Part shown: positions 51,709-59,548 of the stretch, piece after piece
Position numbering within the stretch: the first letter of the stretch is position 1
How the letters are laid out: each line of letters opens with the position of its first letter
Assembly (NCBI GenBank): GCA_013388435.1
Contig: JACAFE010000053.1
Span: 1 to 59,548 of the forward strand
DNA length: 59,548 nt
Reading direction: 5' to 3'
DNA from: Nitrospirota bacterium
Lineage (GTDB): Bacteria; Nitrospirota; Thermodesulfovibrionia; Thermodesulfovibrionales; SM23-35
Notes under the pieces: generated by a model
The model's database searches: none
Told to the model about the DNA's origin: nothing
What the model saw: the letters and a program-made list of their open reading frames with translations, nothing else
Made by a program: the position numbers and the translations under genes

Positions 51709-52323
51709 ATGCAAATGACATTTGGCGATAAATTAAGGAAATTGATGAAGTCAAGAGGAATTAAAGCAATTACTCTTGCTCAAAGAATGGGTGTTAGCTG
51801 CGCATATGTAAGCCAGCTTATAACAGGTATCAGGAAGCCCGGACGTGAAACTCTGCTTAAACTTTCAAAATCACTTGAAGTGCCACTTGATACTTTACTT
51901 GCTCTGGAATCCGATGTATCCGAAAAAATGTTTATATCCCGAAAAGTCCCTGTTCTCGATGAATCACAGATTGAAGCATGGGGAGACTGCATTGACCTTG
52001 ATTATCCTTCTTTAGTGGCAAAAAGCTTTGAATATGCTACAACAGATGACCCTGGAGCTTTTTATATAACGACCAGTGGAATAAACTCATGTGGAGGACT
52101 CGAGAGTTGTGATTTACTATTGGTAGAACCTAATAAGCCTGTAAACAGCGGGGATACAGTTTTTGTATGGTCATCTAAAACACTATCTATAAGAAAAATG
52201 ATTATAAAAGAAAATATAATTATACTTATGGATGAAAAACAGGAACCCATTGTTTTTACCCCTGATAATCCTAAAGAAGATCTAAGATATTATAGAGTTA
52301 GTCTCTGTCTGAAAAAACTTTAA
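51709..52323 (+). CDS. XRE-type HTH regulator with degenerate S24/LexA-like C-terminal domain
   Basis: ITLAQRMGVSCAYVSQLITGIRKPGRETLLKLSKSLEV HTH; CDLLLVEPNKPVNSGDTVFV S24-like fold. Confidence 0.8.
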   Translation: MQMTFGDKLRKLMKSRGIKAITLAQRMGVSCAYVSQLITGIRKPGRETLLKLSKSLEVPLDTLLALESDVSEKMFISRKVPVLDESQIEAWGDCIDLDYPSLVAKSFEYATTDDPGAFYITTSGINSCGGLESCDLLLVEPNKPVNSGDTVFVWSSKTLSIRKMIIKENIIILMDEKQEPIVFTPDNPKEDLRYYRVSLCLKKL

Positions 52324-52370
52324 GAACACCCAGATCTATTCATATATACTTTTCTTATAATCAAATTTAA

Positions 52371-52399
52371 AAAAAAAATTAGAAACAATCCTAATTTTT
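52371..52399. terminator. weak AT-rich hairpin, possible terminator of the HTH gene
   Basis: AAAAATTAG...CTAATTTTT stem about 50-75 bp after the stop. Confidence 0.4.
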
Positions 52400-52400
52400 A

Positions 52401-52428
52401 TTGTATCTTTTTAAGCATCTGCTAATAT
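52401..52428 (+). promoter_or_regulatory. sigma70-like promoter candidate for a small RNA
   Basis: TTGTAT (52401-52406), 16-nt spacer, TAATAT (52423-52428). Confidence 0.4.
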
Positions 52429-52434
52429 TAGTAG

Positions 52435-52504
52435 ATTATGAGGCGCAAACCTCTAAACTCCCCCCTTTAGTGGCGGAAGTTTCCCCCTTCTGCCACTTTT
52501 TTTT
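52435..52504 (+). ncRNA. candidate C-rich small RNA, about 70 nt
   Basis: Promoter-like element upstream, small hairpin GAGGCGCAAACCTC, unpaired CTCCCCCC, then strong terminator with C-rich loop; no ORF. Confidence 0.45.
52469..52504 (+). terminator. strong intrinsic terminator
   Basis: 11-bp stem AGTGGCGGAAG/CTTCTGCCACT (one G-U), loop TTTCCCC, followed by T8. Confidence 0.85.
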
Positions 52505-52611
52505 ATTCATAATTCTAAAAATTAGAACAGTTGTTTATATATTTAAACCAAAAAATTTAATTGAAATAATGCAGATATTACTAATTTTTCTATTTTTCAA
52601 CAACCTGAGGA

Positions 52612-53640
52612 TTATCTTTTGAAAAATTTAAATAGTTCTTTGCGGGCATGTTCAACATTGCCTAACTTCTTCTTTAAAGTTAATTTTATATTAAGCACTG
52701 AAGAAAATGGCTCTAAGAATTTTTTCACTTCTTCTTTTCTTACAAGAATTTCAAGAGGTATAATGCCTTTTGTTGCTAAAAATTCAATAAATTTATCCAC
52801 GAATTCCTTTTGGTACTTGAACGGTTCAGCAATGTGTATAAAATTTATCAGTCCGGAATCATGGTCAATGACAATTAATGAATAAGGGAAAAAAGGTCGT
52901 TCACCCTGATTTATAGGAACCGGAGAATAAAAGAAATCTATTTCCCATATATTAGTAGAAAATGAAAGTTTATTTTTTATTTCTTCTATTTTGCTTTTAT
53001 CTATATTAAATACGGGTTTTTCCTGTCTTACCTCAATTGGCTCAGGAAGCATCCAGCTATCTTTCCATGCTATCAGATCATTTTTTATTTCAGGTTGTCT
53101 TACTAAATAGAAACCCTTCTTTGGCGCAAGCAATATTCTCCAGTTATCTTTTGCCCTAAGGCAAACATTTATTGCCTGTTCTATAGCAAATGTCATATAA
53201 ATAACTTCATCTCTATTTAAAAACCAAGGGAAATATCCAGGCCTGTAACTTCTAAATACAGGCCATGCGTTTTTACCCTTGAATTTAAGTCCTAACTCAT
53301 TAATAACTTCTCTGTCATCTTCATGCACATATCTTTTATTTTCAAAAGAAAGCATCAGACAATCCTGTACAAATAGTGAATCAGGGTCTTTGATATCAAT
53401 ACTTCCATTTTGTATATTTTTGTATCCCTGTAATCCTTCTGTCCCTCTATAAACTGCCATTGCAAGCATTTCTCCGAGTTCACCCATAATGCAGCAATAT
53501 CCTATTTCGCCTGTTTTGGGATTCTGAATACCGAATATATCTGTTTCATGCATCCATTTCCACGGCTCAAGCTTTCGGAATTCAATCGCTGCTTCATAGA
53601 GCTTCTGCCATTCTTTTAAAGTTGTATGTGTTTCTTCCAT
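52612..53640 (-). CDS. uncharacterised protein (possibly DUF7309/DUF6930-like)
   Basis: Long ORF with the gyrA start 10 bp upstream on the same strand; family assignment from memory only. Confidence 0.5.
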   Translation of the reverse strand: MEETHTTLKEWQKLYEAAIEFRKLEPWKWMHETDIFGIQNPKTGEIGYCCIMGELGEMLAMAVYRGTEGLQGYKNIQNGSIDIKDPDSLFVQDCLMLSFENKRYVHEDDREVINELGLKFKGKNAWPVFRSYRPGYFPWFLNRDEVIYMTFAIEQAINVCLRAKDNWRILLAPKKGFYLVRQPEIKNDLIAWKDSWMLPEPIEVRQEKPVFNIDKSKIEEIKNKLSFSTNIWEIDFFYSPVPINQGERPFFPYSLIVIDHDSGLINFIHIAEPFKYQKEFVDKFIEFLATKGIIPLEILVRKEEVKKFLEPFSSVLNIKLTLKKKLGNVEHARKELFKFFKR

Positions 53641-53649
53641 AAAAACCTC

Positions 53650-56058
53650 TTAATCTTTTTCGGCAACTCTGCCGATGCTCACAATTTTATCGTCAACATC
53701 AACATCCATAAGTTTTACACCCTGAGTGTTTCTGCCCAACAAAGATATGCTTCCTGCAACTGTACGTATAAGTTTACCCGAACTTGTTATCATAACAAGC
53801 TCATCCTCATCTCTTACGTTCATGAGCCCGACTGCTTTGCCGCCTTTTTCGGTTAACTTAATTGAAATAACTCCCTTGCCGCCTCTGCCCTGCAGAGGAT
53901 ATTCCTCAACCATTGTTCTTTTGCCAAATCCTTTTTCCGTTACTGTAAGTATAGCAATTTTATCCGAAGCTACTTCTGCTGAAACAACTTCATCTCCCTT
54001 AGTCAATCTAATACCTATAACACCTTTGGAAGTGCGGCCTGTATCCCGAACATCTTCCTCATTGAACCTTATAGCCAAACCATTATGTGTGCCAATAATT
54101 AAATCGCTTTTCCCGTCAGTTTTTTTAACAGAAATTAACTCATCGCCTTCTTCAAGAGTTATTGCGATTATGCCCTTACCGCGTGGGTTGCTGTATTCAC
54201 TGAGAGCTGTCTTTTTGACAATGCCATTTTTCGTGAACATGACAAGAAAACCCTGACTGAAGTCCCTGACTGGAAGGGCAGTTGTTATCCTCTCTCCTTC
54301 TGAAAGAGCAAGAAGATTTACAAGTGCTTTACCTTTTGCAGCCCTGCCTGCTTCAGGAAGCTGGTATATCTTAAGCCAGTATAATCTGCCAAAATTTGAG
54401 AAGAAAAGCATATAATCATGGGTCGCTCCAATAAACAATTCTCTTACAAAATCTTCTTCTTTGGTCTCCATTCCTATCAAACCTTTACCACCTCGTCTCT
54501 GACTTCTGTAAGCGCTTAATGGATTCCTTTTGATATAGCCTTGATGGGAAAGAGTGATAACCATTTCTTCATCAGTTATAAGATCTTCCAGAGTTATTTC
54601 TTTTGTCTCTGAAGAAATTTCTGTCCTTCTTTCATCCGCATACTTATTTTTAATTTCGAGTAATTCTTCTTTTATGATCTGCACAACAAGAGCATCATTT
54701 TCAAGAATTGATTTAAGACGTGCTATCTCTTTTAAAGTCTCTTGATATTCTCTTACTATTTTTTCTCGCTCAAGTCCTGTCAGCCTCTGCAATTTCATAT
54801 CCAGAATTGCCTGTGCCTGAATCTCTGTTAAAGGAAAATTTGTCATCAAGCCAATTCTGGCTTCTTCAGGGTTCTTTGACTTTCTGATTAAAGTTATTAT
54901 TTCATCAAGATGATCAAGAGCAATTTTGAGGCCTTCTAATATGTGGGCTCTTTCTTCAGCTTTTTTAAGTTCAAAACGTGTTCTTCTGAGAACAATATCG
55001 CGTCTATGCTGTAGAAAATGGCCAAGTATTTTTTTCAGGGATAAAATTTTTGGTTGTCCGTTTACGAGAGCGAGAAGAATAATTCCGAAAGTTGTTTCCA
55101 TTTGAGTATGCTTGTAAAGGTTATTGAGAATAACCTCTGCAATTTCCCCTCTTTTTAATTCAATAACAACTCTGATTCCGTCTCTATCTGATTCATCCCT
55201 GATTTCTGATATTCCTTCTATGGATTTCTCTCTTACAAGTTCAGCTATTTTTTCAATCAGTTTTGCTTTATTAACCTGGTAAGGAAGCTCAGTAATTATT
55301 ATGTTTTCACCGCCCCTGTACTCACGTTCCACACGAGCTTTAGCCCTGATTTTTACGAGTCCTTTGCCTTCATTATATGCTTGCATGATTCCTTCTGTTC
55401 CATGAATAATGCCGCCGGTAGGAAAATCAGGGCCTTTGATGTGTATCATAAGTTCTTTTAACCCTGCGTCAGGGTTATCAAGCATTGTAATTAATCCATC
55501 AATAACTTCGCCAAGATTATGAGGCGGAATATTAGTTGCCATGCCAACGGCTATTCCGGATGAACCATTTATTATAAGGTTGGGTATTCTTGAGGGTAAA
55601 ACAACAGGTTCCTCTGTAGTCTCATCAAAGTTTGGCACAAAATCAACTGTATTTTTATCTATATCAGCAAGAAGTTCTTCTGCCAGAGCAGCAAGACGGG
55701 CTTCTGTATAACGATAGGCCGCAGCAGGGTCTCCGTCAATTGAACCAAAATTTCCCTGACCATCAACCAGAGGATACCTCATATTGAAATCCTGTGCGAG
55801 TCTCACCAGAGCATCGTAAACAGCGCTGTCGCCATGAGGATGATATTTCTTAAGAACCTCGCCTACAACACCAGCTGATTTTGAATATTTCTTACCAGCA
55901 AGAAGCCCTTCCCTGAACATCGCATACAGGATTCTTCTTTGTACAGGTTTCAGACCATCTCTAACTTCAGGTAATGCTCTGCCTATGATTACACTCATTG
56001 CATAATCAAGATAAGAGCCTTTCATTTCTTCTTCAATACTGATAGGAACCTTTGCCAT
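53650..56058 (-). CDS. gyrA: DNA gyrase subunit A
   Basis: [56 protein letters not shown] GyrA-box-like motif. Confidence 0.97.
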   Translation of the reverse strand: MAKVPISIEEEMKGSYLDYAMSVIIGRALPEVRDGLKPVQRRILYAMFREGLLAGKKYSKSAGVVGEVLKKYHPHGDSAVYDALVRLAQDFNMRYPLVDGQGNFGSIDGDPAAAYRYTEARLAALAEELLADIDKNTVDFVPNFDETTEEPVVLPSRIPNLIINGSSGIAVGMATNIPPHNLGEVIDGLITMLDNPDAGLKELMIHIKGPDFPTGGIIHGTEGIMQAYNEGKGLVKIRAKARVEREYRGGENIIITELPYQVNKAKLIEKIAELVREKSIEGISEIRDESDRDGIRVVIELKRGEIAEVILNNLYKHTQMETTFGIILLALVNGQPKILSLKKILGHFLQHRRDIVLRRTRFELKKAEERAHILEGLKIALDHLDEIITLIRKSKNPEEARIGLMTNFPLTEIQAQAILDMKLQRLTGLEREKIVREYQETLKEIARLKSILENDALVVQIIKEELLEIKNKYADERRTEISSETKEITLEDLITDEEMVITLSHQGYIKRNPLSAYRSQRRGGKGLIGMETKEEDFVRELFIGATHDYMLFFSNFGRLYWLKIYQLPEAGRAAKGKALVNLLALSEGERITTALPVRDFSQGFLVMFTKNGIVKKTALSEYSNPRGKGIIAITLEEGDELISVKKTDGKSDLIIGTHNGLAIRFNEEDVRDTGRTSKGVIGIRLTKGDEVVSAEVASDKIAILTVTEKGFGKRTMVEEYPLQGRGGKGVISIKLTEKGGKAVGLMNVRDEDELVMITSSGKLIRTVAGSISLLGRNTQGVKLMDVDVDDKIVSIGRVAEKD

Positions 56059-56208
56059 CTATTCTCCTTAAAAAATAAAATCTCGATTGTCTATATAATT
56101 CAAAAGGAAATTTTATTGTTTGTAATTAATTAGTTAAATCAGATTAAAACTATGACTGATATTTTAACATATTGCTTTTCTAAAGGGTTTAAAAATATAA
56201 TTAAGCAA

Positions 56209-57741
56209 ATGCTTGCAAGAATCTTAAGCGCGTGTATTATAGGGATTGATGCAAATCCTGTCGAGGTGGAAGTTGATATAACTGCCAGAGGGCTACCGCA
56301 TTTTTCGATGGTTGGACTGCCAGATACAGCGGTGAAGGAATCAAGAGATAGAGTAAGAGCAGCCCTTAAAAATATTGGATTTCAATTTCCGCTTAAACAG
56401 GTTACTGTTAATCTTGCGCCTGCTGACCTTAAAAAAGAAGGCTCATGTTTTGATCTTCCCATCGCAATCGGGATAATAGTTGCAGAAGAAATACTTCCTC
56501 CTGAAAAAATTGAAGGCTATGTTTTTGCAGGTGAACTTTCTCTTGACGGAAGACTCAATCCAATCCGAGGAGCATTGTCGATGGCGATTATGACACGCCA
56601 GTATGGCTTAAAAGGAATAATTCTTCCTGAAAACAATGCTCCTGAAGCAGCAGTAGTTCACGGTGTAAAAGTATATGGATTCTCAAGTCTGCCTGAAGTA
56701 ATAGATTGTTTAATAAATAATTCAAAAACTCCATATCATATAGATATTCAAAAAGCAATGGAAGAAAATTCAATCTATGAAGAAGATTTTATTGAGGTAA
56801 AAGGACAGGAACACGCGAAAAGAGCTTTTGAAGTATCTGCTGCAGGCGGACACAATGTCCTTATGATTGGTCCGCCTGGTTCAGGGAAAACTATGCTTGC
56901 AAGACGCCTTGCAACAATCCTTCCTGGCATGACATTTGAAGAAGCGTTAGAGACAACAAAAATTCATAGTGTCGCGGGAATGCTTAAAAACAGTCAATCT
57001 TTACTTGCAGTTAGACCTTTTAGAGCTCCGCATCATACTATCTCAGATGTTGCTTTAATTGGAGGTGGCCAGACACCAAAACCCGGGGAAGTAAGTATCG
57101 CACACAATGGAGTTCTTTTTCTTGACGAACTGCCTGAATTTAAAAGAAATGTTCTTGAAGTATTAAGGCAACCTCTTGAAAATGGAGAGGTAACAGTCTC
57201 AAGAGCTGTAGCCTCAATTACATATCCAGCCTCTTTTATGCTTATTGCTGCAATGAACCCCTGTCCATGCGGTTTTTGGGGGGATCCGAAGCATCAATGC
57301 ACATGCACTCCCGGACAAATACATCGTTACAGACACAGGGTCTCCGGTCCTTTGCTTGACAGAATAGATATTCATATAGAAGTTCCTGCTGTTCCATATA
57401 AAGACCTGTCTAATGAAAATTCAGGAGAAAGATCAGAAGATATCAGAAAGCGTGTTATAGCTGCAAGAAATATTCAGCTTGAGAGATTTAAAAACGACAG
57501 AAAAATCTATTCAAACGGACAGATGAAGACAAGGCATATAAAGAAATATTGCAAACTAAATCATGATGCTCAGGCAATCCTTGATTCTGCAATGCAAAAG
57601 CTCTGTCTTTCTGCAAGAGCATATACGAGAATATTGAAACTATCCCGCACTATTGCAGACCTTGAAGAATCAGAAGATATTCAAGCCCACCATATCTCAG
57701 AGGCAATTCAATACAGAACTCTTGATAGAGGAGTGTTCTGA
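56209..57741 (+). CDS. comM: YifB/ComM family Mg chelatase-like AAA ATPase (ORF track begins at 56152)
   Basis: MLARILSACIIGIDANPVEVEVDITARGLPHFSMVGLPD start; GPPGSGKTMLARRL; RAPHHTISDVALIGGG; MNPCPCGFWGD. Confidence 0.95.
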   Translation: MLARILSACIIGIDANPVEVEVDITARGLPHFSMVGLPDTAVKESRDRVRAALKNIGFQFPLKQVTVNLAPADLKKEGSCFDLPIAIGIIVAEEILPPEKIEGYVFAGELSLDGRLNPIRGALSMAIMTRQYGLKGIILPENNAPEAAVVHGVKVYGFSSLPEVIDCLINNSKTPYHIDIQKAMEENSIYEEDFIEVKGQEHAKRAFEVSAAGGHNVLMIGPPGSGKTMLARRLATILPGMTFEEALETTKIHSVAGMLKNSQSLLAVRPFRAPHHTISDVALIGGGQTPKPGEVSIAHNGVLFLDELPEFKRNVLEVLRQPLENGEVTVSRAVASITYPASFMLIAAMNPCPCGFWGDPKHQCTCTPGQIHRYRHRVSGPLLDRIDIHIEVPAVPYKDLSNENSGERSEDIRKRVIAARNIQLERFKNDRKIYSNGQMKTRHIKKYCKLNHDAQAILDSAMQKLCLSARAYTRILKLSRTIADLEESEDIQAHHISEAIQYRTLDRGVF

Positions 57742-57769
57742 TAATTATTTGTACTCTATAGGAGGAGAC

Positions 57770-57943
57770 ATGGAGATTTATGACCTGCTTTGGAAAAGGC
57801 CTGACAGTGAAAAATCAGGCAAGGTTTTTTGGGAAAAAGTCGGAATATTGGTAAATAAAGATGGTAAAATGTCAGTGAAAATAGACATGATACCAGCCAG
57901 AGATTGGGACGGATGGTTGGAAGTTATGAAGAAAAAGGGATAA
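57770..57943 (+). CDS. 57-aa hypothetical protein
   Basis: GGAGG Shine-Dalgarno at 57761-57765 and ATG at 57770; MEIYDLLWKRPDSEKSGKVFWEKVGILVNKDGKMSVKIDMIPARDWDGWLEVMKKKG. Confidence 0.65.
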   Translation: MEIYDLLWKRPDSEKSGKVFWEKVGILVNKDGKMSVKIDMIPARDWDGWLEVMKKKG

Positions 57944-57990
57944 TAAATATCAATTATTCCTGCTTCATTTACATACTGGAAGCCAATATT

Positions 57991-59277
57991 TTATTCCCAT
58001 AACCACCACCATGGAAGTGCAAGCACTTTTGAATGCAGCCATTTTATAGAGTTCCCGGAATGCAGGAGTAAACCACGAACTGCCTGTGGATATGCTTCGA
58101 TAAAAGTCAGGAGATTTTTTGCATCATTGAATGAAGGATTCTGTGTCAGTTTTGTTTCTATGGCAACTAATTTTTTCCCGTGTTCCACCACAAAATCAAC
58201 CTCTTTCCCGTTTGTTGTTCTCCAGTAAAACACTTCTGCCTTAGGCACCAAAAGTTCAGAAGCAATTTTTATATGCATATGGACCATAGTCTCAAAGAAA
58301 CTGCCCAGTTCTCGTGCGTTTTTCAAAGATTCCTCGTCATAGTAGCCTGAAAGGTAAATACTCAATCCAGGGTCGATGAAAAATAATTTCGGAGCTTTTG
58401 TAATCCTCTTTGTTCTGCTGGGATAATACGCAGGCGTCCTGCTGATAATATTTGATACTTCAAGAAGTTTCAGATACCTGTGGACAGTCGGCTGGCTTAC
58501 GCCTGTATCCCTTGAAACATCAGTCTGGTTAAGGACATTTCCTGTCCTTATTGCAATCGAGTCAAGAACCCGCTTAAAATCTATGAGCGATTCAATCTGA
58601 GTCAGTTCCCTAACATCCCGTTCAAGATATGTTTTGATGTACCCTTCCCACCAGAGAAGAACATCACGCCTTTCAGTCAGTGTAAGAAGCGATGGCATAA
58701 ATCCCCTTAACATGATAGGCAGGGGGTCAAGAAGAGGCAATCTTGATTCTTCAATCTTAAAAGAAGGGGCCCAGAGATGAAAGAATCGTTTCGGCGATTC
58801 GGTCTTGTGTTCCATTTCACTGTAAGTCATGGGATACATTTCAAAATAGACCGCCCTTCCAGCAAAAGTTTCGCTAATCTGTTTCATGAGAAGTATATTC
58901 GAGGACCCGGACAGGATAAAGCGTTTTTTCCCTTTTGCAGCGTCAACGGTCATTTTAATTGCAGCAAAAAGTTCAGGCGCTTTCTGTGCTTCATCGATGA
59001 TCAAACGGTCAGTATCGATCCATAGAGAAACTGGATCAGTCTTTGCCTGTTGTAACATTGAAAAATTATCGAGGCTGATATATTTGAAGTCTTTGAATTC
59101 ATTCTGTAAAAGGGTGCTCTTTCCAACCTGTCTGGCTCCTGTAATCACAACAACCGGAAAACTCCTGATTGCAGACTTTATCTGCGGGGTTATCCAACGC
59201 TTTTTATAAGATAATTCTCTGCTTAAATGATAATCATTCACAATATGAATAATATTACAAAGAAAGCATTTTGTCAA
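57991..59277 (-). CDS. AAA ATPase with DUF4143-type C-terminal region (start may be downstream)
   Basis: VVITGARQVGKSTLLQ; DRLIIDEAQKAPEL; FILSGSSNILL; EVFYWRTTNGKEVDFVVEHGKKLVAIETKLT. Confidence 0.9.
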   Translation of the reverse strand: MTKCFLCNIIHIVNDYHLSRELSYKKRWITPQIKSAIRSFPVVVITGARQVGKSTLLQNEFKDFKYISLDNFSMLQQAKTDPVSLWIDTDRLIIDEAQKAPELFAAIKMTVDAAKGKKRFILSGSSNILLMKQISETFAGRAVYFEMYPMTYSEMEHKTESPKRFFHLWAPSFKIEESRLPLLDPLPIMLRGFMPSLLTLTERRDVLLWWEGYIKTYLERDVRELTQIESLIDFKRVLDSIAIRTGNVLNQTDVSRDTGVSQPTVHRYLKLLEVSNIISRTPAYYPSRTKRITKAPKLFFIDPGLSIYLSGYYDEESLKNARELGSFFETMVHMHIKIASELLVPKAEVFYWRTTNGKEVDFVVEHGKKLVAIETKLTQNPSFNDAKNLLTFIEAYPQAVRGLLLHSGNSIKWLHSKVLALPWWWLWE

Positions 59278-59353
59278 ATTCGTATAAAAGGCATGATTTA
59301 AGAAAGCCGTAGAAAGATGAAACTTTACGATTTATTATGTTAAAAAAGCCTGA

Positions 59354-59421
59354 ACGTTATAGCGTTCATTGCGTTCATTGCGTTATAGCGTTTATTGCGT
59401 TTATTGCGTTATTGCGTTTAT
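59354..59421. repeat. second tandem array of GCGTT(T/C/-)AT(T/A) 8/9-bp units
   Basis: (A)CGTTATA GCGTTCATT GCGTTCATT GCGTTATA GCGTTTATT GCGTTTATT GCGTTATT GCGTTTATC; followed by CAAATA as in the first array. Confidence 0.95.
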
Positions 59422-59467
59422 CAAATAGGTTTATTTGGGGTCAGGTCTTGAAATATTATTTATGGAG

Positions 59468-59548
59468 TTATTTTTTGTATGTTATTTCCTTAATCACTTT
59501 ACTGACTGTAGTATAGTGAATGCCGAGGTAATCTGCAATCTCTTTCAA
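59468..59548 (-). CDS. C-terminus of a probable REP-associated (Y1/IS200-like) transposase, truncated by the window edge
   Basis: Minus strand reads LKEIADYLGIHYTTVSKVIKEITYKK*, a DnaA-C/HTH-like tail; not in the supplied ORF track. Confidence 0.6.
   Translation of the reverse strand: MKEIADYLGIHYTTVSKVIKEITYKK

Noticed and set aside
51709-52323. Prophage repressor marking an integrated phage
   Set aside because: No phage structural, integrase or lysis genes nearby; neighbours are dgt and gyrA.
53726-54256. 176-aa plus-strand ORF opposite gyrA
   Set aside because: Antisense to the gyrA C-terminal domain with no domain signature.
57991-59277. Anti-phage defence ATPase system
   Set aside because: AAA/DUF4143 proteins are widespread singletons; no nuclease or other defence partner is visible in the window.

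Overview
This 59.5 kb window looks like an AT-rich bacterial chromosome from a sulfate/sulfur-metabolising lineage. A Nitrospirota/Thermodesulfovibrio-like origin is an inference from gene content only. Most of it is core genome: rseP-dxr-cdsA-uppS, nusB-ribH-ribBA-ribE, lepB, recN, a dissimilatory sulfate-reduction block (adk-sat-aprBA-qmoABC-hppA, minus strand), mreBCD-mrdA-cysM-rodA, tRNA-Met(CAU), recJ-secF-secD-yajC, dgt, gyrA and comM. The most interesting material is intergenic. (i) A MITE-like element with 28-bp terminal inverted repeats occurs at 4432-4596 and 21485-21596, and a likely empty-site counterpart lies at about 19.1-19.3 kb. (ii) Long inverted repeats flank the purH-like/YkgJ gene pair. 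(iii) Two distant arrays of 8/9-bp GCGTT(T/C)AT(T/A) units occur at about 4.3 kb and 59.4 kb; the second lies beside the C-terminal fragment of a probable REP-associated transposase. (iv) A candidate C-rich small RNA with its own promoter and a strong intrinsic terminator lies at about 52.43-52.50 kb. No CRISPR array, rRNA or prophage was seen. Family calls come from reading the translations; no database search was run.
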